16,760 nt of DNA from DATAYF01 sp036272735 (GTDB taxonomy: Bacteria; Chloroflexota; Ktedonobacteria; Ktedonobacterales; Ktedonobacteraceae), in NCBI GenBank assembly GCA_036272735.1, contig DATAYF010000174.1, positions 1 through 16,760 on the forward strand, in the 5' to 3' direction. The notes beneath the pieces are model-generated. The model was not told the DNA's origin. It made no database searches and saw nothing but the letters and a program-made list of their open reading frames with translations. The position numbers and the translations under genes were made by a program. Shown one piece after another: positions 6,714 through 14,234 of this stretch (its first letter is position 1; the number at the start of each line of letters is the position of its first letter).

Positions 6714-7447
6714 ATGAACACGCTAAAAATCTACCAACTGCAGAACCTGTCTCACACGCAATACCAACGCTTGCGTGAAGCGCAACAAGAAGCAGCATTG
6801 GTCTGGAACGCCTGTGTGGCATTGCACAAAGACGCCCGCATGAACCACCTGAAGTGGCCGGGGCGCGATGCGTTGCAGAAAGCCACCAAAGGTCGTTTTG
6901 CGTTGCATAGTCAGTCCATTCAGCCCGCAAAGTGATCGACTTCTGCATGGAGCAGGAGGTTGGGACCCTCTTCATTGGCAATCCCCATGGAGTGAGAAAT
7001 CGTAAGAACGGACGCCACCACAACCAGCGCGTGAGCCTTTGGGAGTATGAGTATGGGCGTGACATCGACTACCTCACCCACAAAAGCAAACACGCTCACA
7101 TCGAGTGCTTCACTGGCTCGGAACGAGGAACAAGTAGCCAGTGTCCCCAGTGTGGGCATAAGCATAAGCCGCGCAACAGGCACTGGACCTGCAAAGCCTG
7201 TGGGTTCAATGGACACCGCGATCTGGTGGGGTCGATCAATATGCATAGGCTTGCCTTTGGCAAGCAAGTAAACTTCCCACGTTCGTTTACGTATCTCCGT
7301 GCTGGCATTGCCAGGAAAAGGAGTAGTAGGGCAGACACGCCCCCCAGTTGTCTCAGTCAGTCCGGGCTTCGACCACACGTTGCAGACGTAATCTCTTCGG
7401 AGGTAGGCTACCGCTCTGATGTTGCTGAGAAGCCTGTTACCCTTTAG
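6714..7447 (+). pseudogene. tnpB: IS200/IS605-type tnpB with large internal deletion
   Basis: The first part (ATG 6714 to about 6930) encodes a typical TnpB N-terminus: MNTLKIYQLQNLSHTQYQRL, with EAALVWNACVALHKD following. The second part (about 6925-7447, different frame) encodes the C-terminus: KVIDFC..VGTLFIGNPHGV, the zinc ribbon CPQCGHKHK...CKACGF (7142-7204) and GHRDLVGSINM with the last RuvC aspartate. The middle, holding the RuvC-I aspartate and RuvC-II glutamate, is gone; full-length relatives are around 400 residues, so roughly 600 bases or more were lost with a change of frame. The nuclease must be inactive. No tnpA is present. The right-end hairpin survives at the 3' end, and the rpsB promoter begins about 50 bases later. 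Confidence 0.85.
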
Positions 7448-7455
7448 GGAACAGG
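7433..7455 (+). other. Right-end hairpin of the IS200/IS605-like element
   Basis: CCTGTT-A-CCC, loop TTTA, GGG-AACAGG: a 9-bp stem with one bulged A that spans the tnpB stop codon. In this IS group subterminal hairpins are recognised by TnpA, and the 3' end of tnpB with the right end forms the guide (omega/re) RNA. The element boundary must lie shortly after 7455, but I cannot fix it without an empty site. Confidence 0.5.
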
Positions 7456-7504
7456 AGTGTCACCCAGCTAGAAGCGCTGAAGACAGAACAGGCGTCCATT
7501 TTTC

Positions 7505-7533
7505 TTGCGTCCCGTGCGGCTCTGTGTTATACT
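7505..7533 (+). promoter_or_regulatory. Promoter of the rpsB gene cluster
   Basis: TTGCGT (7505-7510) is followed after exactly 17 bases by TATACT (7528-7533). Transcription would start near 7540, leaving a leader of about 200 bases before rpsB. It lies just outside the TnpB remnant. Confidence 0.65.
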
Positions 7534-7539
7534 TTCCTG

Positions 7540-7738
7540 CTAGTGGGAGGCGTATATATGCCTCACCGTTTGTGTAAAAAAAATAACCAGTTAAGTACAC
7601 ACGCTCTCTATGAGAACGGCGTCACCCTGGGGTCTAAATGATTGCTACATGGGTCATACGTGATGCATGGGAATGCCTGGGGACCCTGACGCTGTGCCAG
7701 ACAAGCAGGGAGCGGAGGATCTAAGGGAGGATCAGTTT
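7540..7738 (+). promoter_or_regulatory. rpsB 5' leader with two hairpins
   Basis: Right at the predicted RNA 5' end, GAGGC (7547-7551) pairs with GCCTC (7560-7564); next, TGTGTA (7571-7576) pairs with TACACA (7596-7601) around an A-rich loop. Long structured leaders before ribosomal protein genes often bind the protein itself for feedback control, and rpsB leaders of this kind are known in other phyla. Whether this one does is inference. Confidence 0.4.
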
Positions 7739-8653
7739 TTGGCTAACATTATCTCAATGAAGCAACTACTGGAAGCCGGTGTGCATTTTGGGCACCAGAC
7801 ACGTCGTTGGAACCCGAAAATGCAGCAGTTCATCTTCATGGACCGCAACGGTATTCACATCATTGACCTTCAGCAGACGGTCACGCGCCTGAACGAAGCC
7901 TACAAATTCGTGGAGCAGCTTACCGCCAACGGTGGCACCATCCTCTTTGTGGGCACCAAGAAGCAGGCTCAAGAAGCTGTGGCTGAAGAGGCCAGGCGTT
8001 GTGGCATGTTCTACGTCAACCAGCGTTGGCTCGGTGGTATGCTCACCAATTTTAAGACCATGCAGTCTCGTATCAACTACTTGAAAGACCTTGAAGCGCG
8101 ACGCGATCATGGCGATTTCGAGCGCTTGCCTAAGAAGGAAGTTCTACAATTACAGGATGATATTGCGCGCCTGGAACGCATTCTGGGCGGCATTAAAGAT
8201 ATGCGCCGCCTGCCCAATGCGCTCTTCATCATCGACACCCGTAAGGAGCGCACCGCTGTCCTAGAGGCTCGCCGCCTGGAAATTCCTATCGTGGCGCTGG
8301 CCGATACGAACTGCGATCCAGATGAGATGGATTATCCCATCCCTGCCAACGACGACGCCATTCGCGCGGTGCGCCTGCTGTGCTCAAAGATTGCGGATGC
8401 CGCCGTTGAGGGTCGCCGCCAACTAGAGGCCCAGCAGAAGGACGTTGAAGAGGTTGAGGAGAGCGCAGAGCCAACCGCTGTCGAGAGCACAGAGGCACCT
8501 GCGCCCGAAACACCCTCAACGCCTGCTCCAGAGGCGACGACGCCAGAGACCGCGCCTGCACCAACCGAGACGGAAGCGGCTGCTCCGGCTGCACCAACCG
8601 AGGAAGGCAATGCGCCGACCGAGCCGGAACTGGCAACCAAAGAGACACATTAA
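7739..8653 (+). CDS. rpsB: 30S ribosomal protein S2 with long acidic C-terminal tail
   Basis: S2 binds the back of the 30S subunit between head and body and is needed for recruitment of S1-like function and initiation. The protein begins MANIISMKQLLEAGVHFGHQ from a TTG codon at 7739, chosen because a strong AAGGGAGG ends eight bases before it; ATG 7667 further upstream gives a non-homologous extension, and ATG 7757 lacks a ribosome site. Recognisable S2 blocks include RRWNPKM, FVGTKKQAQEAV, VNQRWLGGMLTNF, PNALFIIDTRKE and PIPANDDAIRAV. The total is 304 residues: a normal core to about 235, then roughly 70 residues of Ala/Pro/Glu/Thr-rich, acidic, probably disordered tail. It heads the cluster and is followed by a large stem-loop before tsf. 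Confidence 0.97.
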   Translation: MANIISMKQLLEAGVHFGHQTRRWNPKMQQFIFMDRNGIHIIDLQQTVTRLNEAYKFVEQLTANGGTILFVGTKKQAQEAVAEEARRCGMFYVNQRWLGGMLTNFKTMQSRINYLKDLEARRDHGDFERLPKKEVLQLQDDIARLERILGGIKDMRRLPNALFIIDTRKERTAVLEARRLEIPIVALADTNCDPDEMDYPIPANDDAIRAVRLLCSKIADAAVEGRRQLEAQQKDVEEVEESAEPTAVESTEAPAPETPSTPAPEATTPETAPAPTETEAAAPAAPTEEGNAPTEPELATKETH

Positions 8654-8656
8654 CAC

Positions 8657-8721
8657 GTGCAGAGGGCGATCAGCGGGAGGTAAGGGGCTCAATGCCTCCT
8701 TCCTCCCGCTTTTCTCTGCAC
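8657..8721 (+). terminator. Large nested stem-loop between rpsB and tsf (attenuator or terminator)
   Basis: Starting four bases after the rpsB stop, GTGCAGAG (8657-8664) pairs with CTCTGCAC (8714-8721). Inside, AGCGGGAGG (8672-8680) pairs with CCTCCCGCT (8702-8710), extended past a bulged T by AAGG (8682-8685) with CCTT (8698-8701). The inner stem is followed by TTTTCTCT, which resembles an intrinsic terminator; the outer stem would hide that tract. It may reduce read-through into tsf, stabilise the rpsB mRNA, or both. Confidence 0.6.
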
Positions 8722-8808
8722 AAAAGAAGCATTGTATTCTTCTTCCGAATACCAACGCCACTAGCGTGGCGAGTGCTCCGTGCTCAGGTGGTTGGAGAAG
8801 GAGGACGC

Positions 8809-8901
8809 ATGCTGGTTGCATACCAGCAACTTACCTATTTGTCAAGCACTCAAGACCGTAAAAAGGTGGACAGAGATCGTTGTCACGCTAGCGCGGTCTG
8901 A
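8809..8901 (+). CDS. Possible 30-residue leader peptide before tsf
   Basis: ATG 8809 is preceded by a perfect AAGGAGG four bases upstream and opens a 30-codon frame ending TGA 8899-8901, 35 bases before tsf. Its first codons lie in a hairpin, TGCTGGT (8810-8816) with ACCAGCA (8822-8828). The peptide (MLVAYQQLTYLSSTQDRKKV...) matches nothing I know. The tsf promoter overlaps its end, so it could be a spurious frame with a chance ribosome site. Low to moderate confidence. Confidence 0.3.
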   Translation: MLVAYQQLTYLSSTQDRKKVDRDRCHASAV

Positions 8902-8908
8902 GTATGAT
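8880..8908 (+). promoter_or_regulatory. Internal promoter for tsf
   Basis: TTGTCA (8880-8885) and TATGAT (8903-8908) are 17 bases apart, with the palindrome CGCTAGCG in the spacer. The start would be near 8915, just ahead of the tsf ribosome site AGGAG, giving a very short leader. It would let tsf and the genes after it be transcribed apart from rpsB. Confidence 0.6.
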
Positions 8909-8936
8909 ATACACTGAGATTGAGGAGAAAGACCGA

Positions 8937-9533
8937 ATGGATTACGCTGCTGCTGATGTAAAGAAATTGCGTGAAGAGACGGGCGCGACATTTGCTGATT
9001 GCAAGAATGCCCTGGCTGACGCCAAAAGTTGGCAAGATGCGGTCACCTTTCTGGAAGCGCGTAGTAGCCGTAAAGCGGAGAAGATGATTTCCTCTGGCCG
9101 TGAGACCAAAGAGGGAGGCGTGTTCTCGTATGTGCATCACAATAATCGCGTAGGGGTATTGTTGGAAATCAACTGTAGTACCGACTTCGTGGCGCGCAGT
9201 GAAAGCTTCCGCCAGCTTGCCAACGAGTTGACCTTGCAAATCGTTGGTATGGCCCCGACCTACGTGAGCTTTGAAGAGGTGCCTGCGGAAGTAGTGGAGG
9301 CCGAGCGGCAGAAAGTTCTGGAAGATCCCTCGACGGCTCGTATTCCAGAGGCGAGACGCGAAGAGGCTATTAGCGGGAAATTGAAAAAGACGTTTGCTGG
9401 GCAGGTTTTAATGATGCAGCCGTGGATAAAGGATGACTCACAGACGGTCTCTGACCTGGTACGCAAAGTAATTGCTGATACAGGCGAGAACATCGTGATC
9501 CGGCGTTTCAGCCGTTTTGCCCTCGGCGAGTAG
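8937..9533 (+). CDS. tsf: Elongation factor Ts (short form)
   Basis: EF-Ts exchanges GDP for GTP on EF-Tu in the cytoplasm. The N-terminal UBA-like domain is clear (DVKKLREETGATFADCKNAL), as is the core signature INCSTDFVARSESFRQLA. The protein is 198 residues, the short form found in several phyla, lacking the extra coiled-coil region of the 283-residue E. coli protein. The start at ATG 8937 is supported by AGGAG nine bases upstream; an earlier in-frame ATG at 8904 falls inside the predicted -10 box and has no ribosome site. It has its own promoter and sits between rpsB and pyrH, the usual order. The 104 bases to pyrH contain a CCCATATGGG palindrome (9604-9613). Confidence 0.96.
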   Translation: MDYAAADVKKLREETGATFADCKNALADAKSWQDAVTFLEARSSRKAEKMISSGRETKEGGVFSYVHHNNRVGVLLEINCSTDFVARSESFRQLANELTLQIVGMAPTYVSFEEVPAEVVEAERQKVLEDPSTARIPEARREEAISGKLKKTFAGQVLMMQPWIKDDSQTVSDLVRKVIADTGENIVIRRFSRFALGE

Positions 9534-9637
9534 GAGAATGTCTGCTTCCTGATGGGTCAAGTGTGGAAGTCAGGTCAACGCATGGAAACGTACGTAGACG
9601 TATCCCATATGGGCGCGTACAAGATTAGGGGTTTTAC

Positions 9638-10372
9638 ATGGCAGACAATCTAAAGTATCGACGTATCCTGCTCAAACTAAGCGGCGAGGCGCTCGGCTCC
9701 AAGGGCGTCGGCATCGATGCTGATACGGTACAGCGCATTGCGCGGGAAGTACAGCGCGTGCAGAGCCTGGGAGCAGAGGTCGCCATGGTTATCGGTGGCG
9801 GTAACATGTGGCGAGGCGCAGACGCGGCCGCGACCGGCATTGATCGTGGCACGGCCGACTATGTCGGCATGCTGGCGACAGTGATGAACTCACTGGTCAT
9901 GCAGGATGCGATGGAGAAACTGGGCATGGTAACCCGTGTGCAGACTGCCATCGAAATGCCTCCCGTGGCTGAGCCGTTCATCCGCCGTCGCGCGGTGCGC
10001 CACCTGGAAAAATCACGAATTGTAATTTTGGCTGCCGGGAGCGGGAATCCCTTTTTTACCACCGACACGGCAGCAGCATTACGAGCAGTCGAACTGAATG
10101 CACAGGTGTTGCTCAAAGCGACCAAAGTGGATGGCATCTACGACGACGATCCCATGCGTAATCACCTTGCTCGCAAGTTTGATCAATTAGATTACATGCG
10201 AGCCTTAAACATGGGGCTCAAAGTCATGGACAGTACCGCACTTTCGTTATGTAAAGACAATCATATGCCCATTATTGTGTTTAATCTCCATCAAGAAGGG
10301 GCATTAGAGGCCATTGTGCGTGGCGCAAAGTGTGGTACACTCGTGTCAGATGACGTAAAGGAGCCAGTCTAG
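9638..10372 (+). CDS. pyrH: UMP kinase
   Basis: PyrH phosphorylates UMP to UDP with ATP in pyrimidine nucleotide synthesis and acts as a hexamer. The 244-residue protein shows the amino-acid-kinase fold: RRILLKLSGEALG (8-20, phosphate-binding K13), MVIGGGNMWRG (50-60), the family block RRAVRHLEKSRIVILAAGSG and NPFFTTDTAAALRA (137-150), and KVDGIYDDDP. AGGGG six bases before ATG 9638 supports the start. It lies between tsf and frr as in most bacteria. Length and motifs are complete; nothing unusual is seen in the protein itself. Confidence 0.97.
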   Translation: MADNLKYRRILLKLSGEALGSKGVGIDADTVQRIAREVQRVQSLGAEVAMVIGGGNMWRGADAAATGIDRGTADYVGMLATVMNSLVMQDAMEKLGMVTRVQTAIEMPPVAEPFIRRRAVRHLEKSRIVILAAGSGNPFFTTDTAAALRAVELNAQVLLKATKVDGIYDDDPMRNHLARKFDQLDYMRALNMGLKVMDSTALSLCKDNHMPIIVFNLHQEGALEAIVRGAKCGTLVSDDVKEPV

Positions 10373-10381
10373 TGGTGCGAT

Positions 10382-10436
10382 GCAGCTTCTCAATACAAAG
10401 GGAGGCTGCGTTTTCTCCAATGGAGAATGAGAAAAC
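10382..10436 (+). promoter_or_regulatory. Tandem hairpins between pyrH and frr
   Basis: GCAGC-tt-CTC pairs with GAG-GCTGC (10382-10409) and is followed by GTTTTCTCC, like a weak intrinsic terminator. Immediately after, GTTTTCTC (10410-10417) can pair with GAGAAAAC (10429-10436), tying up the U-tract; TTCTCC-AAT-GGAGAA is an alternative inner fold. The arrangement could tune read-through into frr. Confidence 0.4.
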
Positions 10437-10456
10437 AATCCATAATGGAGGTTGTG

Positions 10457-11014
10457 ATGACAGCAGATCTCTTTGATGATGCAGAGCGACGCATGAAGAA
10501 GGCCATCGAGGCTTTGAGGCAGGATGTCAACGCGATTCGTGCTGGGCGCGCCAGTGCGTCGTTGCTTGATCGCATTCAGGTTGACTACTATGGAACGCAA
10601 ACGCCGGTAAATCAGGTGGCAACCATTTCGGTTCCTGAGCCACGCCTGTTGGTGATTCAGCCCTGGGACCGCAAAATGCTACCCGACCTTGAAAAGGCGA
10701 TACAGAAGTCCGACCTGGGTATCAATCCCAATAACGACGGACAGGTTATTCGTTTGAGCATTCCGCCAATGAGTGAGGATCGGCGTCGAGACCTGGTGAA
10801 GTCTTTGCATAAGAAGCTAGATGAGCACAAGGTCGCGGTTCGCAACGTGCGGCGTGATGTTCAGGATAAACTACGCGAACGTGAGAAAAAGAAAGAAGTT
10901 TCTGAGGACGAGCTGAAACGTAGCACCGACAGGCTACAGAAGCTCACCGACCACTACATCGACGAGATGGACAAGGTCGGGAAAACGAAGGAACAGGAGA
11001 TTCTGGAGGTCTAA
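10457..11014 (+). CDS. frr: Ribosome recycling factor
   Basis: RRF works with EF-G to split the ribosome after termination. The start at ATG 10457 follows GGAGG by five bases and gives 185 residues, the same length as the E. coli protein; an upstream ATG at 10427 would add ten unsupported residues. Family blocks are clear: AIRAGRASASLLDRIQVDYY near the N-terminus, QVATISVPEPRLLVIQPWD, SDLGINPNNDGQVIRLSIPP, and the charged helical end KLREREKKKEVSEDELKR with LTDHYIDEMDK. It follows pyrH and its last codons carry the GGAGG used by uppS, which starts 8 bases after its stop, so coupling is likely. Confidence 0.97.
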   Translation: MTADLFDDAERRMKKAIEALRQDVNAIRAGRASASLLDRIQVDYYGTQTPVNQVATISVPEPRLLVIQPWDRKMLPDLEKAIQKSDLGINPNNDGQVIRLSIPPMSEDRRRDLVKSLHKKLDEHKVAVRNVRRDVQDKLREREKKKEVSEDELKRSTDRLQKLTDHYIDEMDKVGKTKEQEILEV

Positions 11015-11022
11015 ATTCGACC

Positions 11023-11808
11023 ATGATGCAAAATCTTTTTTCTGCTTCTAAGAAGAAAGAGGCAATTCGCGAACAATCACAGCTTGCCGCAACTGAGCAG
11101 TCTCCACGTCCAGTGCGTCACATTGCCATCATTATGGATGGCAATGGGCGCTGGGCCACTCGACGGCACCTTCCCCGTTTGGCAGGGCATAAAGCGGGGG
11201 TCGGTGCGCTGCGCCGCGTTGTTGAGGCCGCAGCCGATGAAAATATTGAGATGTTGAGCGTCTATGCTTTCTCAACAGAGAATTGGGGCCGACCACGCGC
11301 TGAAGTCGATGGCCTGATGCGCCTCTTCTGGGAAACTATTCGCTCGGACCTGGAGAAGCTCCATCGCGACGGCGTGCGTTTGCGTCATCTTGGTCGTTTG
11401 CATGATCTCTCTCCCGATATCCAGCAAGCCGTGCTGGATTCGATGGAAAAGACGAGTAATAATACGCGCATCGGTTTAAATGTTTGCTTTAATTATGGAG
11501 GACGGGCGGAACTAGTTGACGCGGTGCGGCAGATCATCGCAGACGGTCGTCACCCAGATTCTATTACCGAAGAATTGATTGCTTCCTATTTATATACCCG
11601 CGATCTGCCTGACCCCGAACTGGTCATTCGTACCGCCGGGGAGATGCGTGTGAGTAATTTCTTGCTATGGCAATCGGCCTACAGTGAGTACTATTCAACA
11701 CCAACACTCTGGCCTGATTTTGGACGCGAAGATTTACTTGCGGCACTACAGAGTTTTGGTCAGCGCCAACGGCGTTTTGGGCTGGTGACGACGACCTCAT
11801 CCAAGTAG
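11023..11808 (+). CDS. uppS: Isoprenyl transferase (undecaprenyl diphosphate synthase type)
   Basis: This cis-prenyltransferase condenses isopentenyl diphosphate onto farnesyl diphosphate to make the C55 carrier lipid for the cell wall. Signatures are IIMDGNGRWATRR (36-48, catalytic D39, N41-G42-R43), VYAFSTENWGRP, and IRTAGEMRVSNFLLWQSAY (202-220, with R203, E207, R209 and S211). The family usually reads RTSGE or RTGGE; here it is RTAGE, a minor change. At 261 residues the length is normal, with about 30 variable residues first. The start uses the GGAGG at the end of frr, 13 bases upstream; two ATG codons in a row leave the exact start open by one residue. cdsA follows after 6 bases. Confidence 0.95.
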   Translation: MMQNLFSASKKKEAIREQSQLAATEQSPRPVRHIAIIMDGNGRWATRRHLPRLAGHKAGVGALRRVVEAAADENIEMLSVYAFSTENWGRPRAEVDGLMRLFWETIRSDLEKLHRDGVRLRHLGRLHDLSPDIQQAVLDSMEKTSNNTRIGLNVCFNYGGRAELVDAVRQIIADGRHPDSITEELIASYLYTRDLPDPELVIRTAGEMRVSNFLLWQSAYSEYYSTPTLWPDFGREDLLAALQSFGQRQRRFGLVTTTSSK

Positions 11809-11814
11809 TGGGCG

Positions 11815-12828
11815 ATGCGTAGTAAAAGGCATGTGCTGCCATCGTTCTTCTTCTTGGCGATGAGGAGGGTTTTCCCGCAAGAGTTTGTCCCGTCTTCAGA
11901 GGAAGTCAATTTGCGAGGCACAAACGAGCAGAATAGTGAGAAGAGATCATTGGCTGACCCTCAGCACGCAGCAAAGCCGGGCCAATCCGTGGGTCTGCGC
12001 TGGTTGACGGCGGTTATTGCTATCCCAATTGTCCTGGCGCTGGTGTGGTTTGGAGGCTGGATTGCCTTTGTTGGTGCTCTTCTTGCGCTGGTGGGCGTAA
12101 TAGTAGAAATGCAGCAAATGATGGTGCACGCGGGCTATCGTCCGTTGCTATGGATTAGCTTAGGGTTGGGCATCTTATTTCTATTGGCTGCTGTGTTACC
12201 TGAGCACCGTCTGCTCCTGCTAGAATGCGCGTTGGGATTAGCGGTGCTGGTGCCATTGCCTTGCTTTTTTTTGCGCCAGAAGCTTGACGGGGCACTGGTT
12301 GATTGGGCATTGACTCTGGCAATCACGCTTTACCTCGGCTGGTCCATCAGTTGTTTTTTGCTGCTGCGGGGCAGTGAATCGGGCACGGTGCAGTTCACGC
12401 CCACGTTCGCGCTGCGTGTGCCCGCTGGCATCTGGTGGCTGCTGACAATGTTTTTAGGCGTGTGGGGCTTCGATACAGCCGCTTTTTTTAGCGGGCGCTA
12501 CTTTGGGCGGCACAAGCTGGCTCCGCATATTAGTCCTGGCAAAACCTGGGAGGGTGTGTGTGGTGGTTTCGTTTTCTCTATTATTGCCGCGCTCGTCCTC
12601 ACTGTCATCCCTCTAGGCGTACCCTGGTACCTGGCGGTGCTACTCGGTCTACTGATTGGGGCAACAGCCGTGTTGGGCGACCTCGCCGAATCATTGATCA
12701 AGCGCCAGACCCACGTCAAAGATAGTGGACAGATGATGCCTGGACATGGCGGCTTACTTGATCGGATGGATAGCCTGCTATTTGCGGTCATCGTGGTGTA
12801 TCTGTTTGCACAACTCCTGGGGAAATAA
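11815..12828 (+). CDS. cdsA: Phosphatidate cytidylyltransferase (CDP-diacylglycerol synthase)
   Basis: CdsA makes CDP-diacylglycerol from CTP and phosphatidate in the membrane, the branch point of phospholipid synthesis. The C-terminal CTP-transferase signature is complete: SLIKRQTHVKDSG followed by PGHGGLLDRMDS (to about 320). SPGKTWEGVCGG, a conserved loop, lies before it. Several hydrophobic helices run from about residue 60 to the end. The start is uncertain: ATG 11815 has no clear ribosome site, and the first 55 or so residues are polar and poorly conserved. TTG 11911, with GAGGAAG five bases before, or TTG 11950 are real alternatives that would give a more usual length near 300 or less. 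It lies 6 bases after uppS. Confidence 0.93.
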   Translation: MRSKRHVLPSFFFLAMRRVFPQEFVPSSEEVNLRGTNEQNSEKRSLADPQHAAKPGQSVGLRWLTAVIAIPIVLALVWFGGWIAFVGALLALVGVIVEMQQMMVHAGYRPLLWISLGLGILFLLAAVLPEHRLLLLECALGLAVLVPLPCFFLRQKLDGALVDWALTLAITLYLGWSISCFLLLRGSESGTVQFTPTFALRVPAGIWWLLTMFLGVWGFDTAAFFSGRYFGRHKLAPHISPGKTWEGVCGGFVFSIIAALVLTVIPLGVPWYLAVLLGLLIGATAVLGDLAESLIKRQTHVKDSGQMMPGHGGLLDRMDSLLFAVIVVYLFAQLLGK

Positions 12829-12849
12829 GCGCGATAGCGTTGGGTGCTG

Positions 12850-12865
12850 CCTACTCGCTAGTAGG
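12850..12865 (+). other. Small hairpin after cdsA
   Basis: CCTACT and AGTAGG flank a CGCT loop, 22 bases after the cdsA stop. No U-run follows directly, so it is at best a weak terminator or processing site. Confidence 0.3.
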
Positions 12866-12897
12866 TATGGGTTAGGTATAGATCGTTTTCGGTGAGT

Positions 12898-12920
12898 CAA
12901 TGGCTCATTGGTGATATAAT
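12898..12920 (+). promoter_or_regulatory. Extended -10 promoter before dxr, with inverted repeat
   Basis: TG-A-TATAAT (12912-12920) is an exact extended -10 element; no good -35 box lies 17 bases upstream. Instead a CAATG-GCT-CATTG inverted repeat (12898-12910) abuts it, as an operator might. Transcription would start near 12927, about 70 bases before dxr. Confidence 0.5.
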
Positions 12921-12995
12921 CTGTGTGGAGAGGCGATTTTATCGTTGCGTTCTAAAATGCATAACGGGCATAAAAAATCACAGGTTTGAAGATAT

Positions 12996-14171
12996 ATGAC
13001 CACTTTTCCAAAACGTATAGCACTCCTTGGCAGTACAGGTTCTATCGGACGACAAACGCTTGATGTCGTCAGGCGTTTTCCTGAGCACTTTCAAGTGGTA
13101 TCGTTGGCCGCGCATAGCAACGTTGACCTACTTGCTCAACAAGCGGCGGAGTTTAAGCCAGCCCTGGTGACCTGCTTTGCCGAGACGCCCGAAGTGGAGG
13201 CGCATGCACGTGCCATGTTGCCGGATGTGGTGATCGGCGAGTCGGGTCTGCTAGAAGCTGCGACGCATACAAACGCCGATATCGTGGTTGCGGCGACCTC
13301 TGGGTTGAGGGGCCTAAAACCCACGCTGGCCGCCATCGGAGCTGGCAAGGCAGTTGCCCTAGCAAATAAAGAGACGCTGGTAATGGCTGGTCACCTGGTA
13401 ATGCGAGCTGCGCAACGAGCGGGTGTCCCCATTTTCCCGATTGATAGCGAACATAGTGCCATCTGGCAGTGTCTGCGTGGTGAGCAGGTCAGCGAGGTTC
13501 AGCGCTTACTTTTGACGGCCTCAGGTGGTCCTTTTCGTTCGGCAACACCAGAACAATTGCAGACAGTTACAGTCGAACAGGCGCTGGCTCATCCCACCTG
13601 GCGTATGGGTCCAAAAATTACCATTGATAGCGCGACGCTTATGAACAAGGCGCTCGAAGTCATCGAGGCGCACTGGCTCTTTGACGTGCCCTATGAGCAG
13701 GTTGATGTCGTCATTCATCCAGAGAGCATCGTTCATTCAATGGTTGAGTTTGTTGATGGCTCTATGAAAATGCAGGCTAGCCTGCCCAGTATGCATTTAC
13801 CTATTATGCACGCGCTGGCCTATCCGCAACGCTTGCCAGCCTCCGCTACTGGTTTTATTCGTGAACTGCGCTGGGCCGATGTTGCCCAGATCCACTTTGA
13901 GGCGTTGGATAGTGCGCGTTTCCCTTGTTTCCGTTTGGCGATAGAGGCGGGCAAGCGTGGAGGTACTTATCCCTGTGCCCTGGTGGGAGCGGACGAAGAG
14001 GCGGTGGAGTTTTTCTTGCAGGGTCGCATCGGTTTCTTAGAGATTGCCGAACTCATCGAGGCTACTTTAGAGCGCCATCAATCGGTTGAGCAGCCGGATG
14101 TGTCTGCTGCTCTTGATGCCTGTGCCTGGGCACGAAGCATGGTACGTGAGTTGTGTCAAAAGCATGTCTAG
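12996..14171 (+). CDS. dxr: 1-deoxy-D-xylulose 5-phosphate reductoisomerase
   Basis: Dxr converts DXP to 2-C-methyl-D-erythritol 4-phosphate with NADPH, the second step of the MEP isoprenoid pathway and the target of fosmidomycin. The NADPH loop is LLGSTGSIGRQTLDVV (10-25). Metal ligands are in PIDSEHSAIWQ (D150, E152), and the substrate loop SGGPFR (176-181), WRMGPK (202-207) and DSATLMNK..EVIEAH (211-226, with E221 and E224) are intact. At 391 residues the length is typical. The ribosome site is weak (GAAG before GATAT). It sits after cdsA behind its own probable promoter and 63 bases before rseP, and shares a pathway with ispG further on. Confidence 0.97.
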   Translation: MTTFPKRIALLGSTGSIGRQTLDVVRRFPEHFQVVSLAAHSNVDLLAQQAAEFKPALVTCFAETPEVEAHARAMLPDVVIGESGLLEAATHTNADIVVAATSGLRGLKPTLAAIGAGKAVALANKETLVMAGHLVMRAAQRAGVPIFPIDSEHSAIWQCLRGEQVSEVQRLLLTASGGPFRSATPEQLQTVTVEQALAHPTWRMGPKITIDSATLMNKALEVIEAHWLFDVPYEQVDVVIHPESIVHSMVEFVDGSMKMQASLPSMHLPIMHALAYPQRLPASATGFIRELRWADVAQIHFEALDSARFPCFRLAIEAGKRGGTYPCALVGADEEAVEFFLQGRIGFLEIAELIEATLERHQSVEQPDVSAALDACAWARSMVRELCQKHV

Positions 14172-14234
14172 TCCCAATTGGTGTGGAAAATCTGGAATAT
14201 TGGACCTCTATAGAGCTTTATATAAGGATAGTGA

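Noticed and set aside
7667..7738. An ATG-started 24-residue extension of ribosomal protein S2
   Set aside because: The extension is unlike S2, and the strong AAGGGAGG is placed correctly for TTG 7739.
8332..8640. An antisense Ala/Gly/Ser/Val-rich frame of 102 residues
   Set aside because: It is the mirror of the low-complexity, repetitive S2 tail; codon repetition keeps the other frames open.
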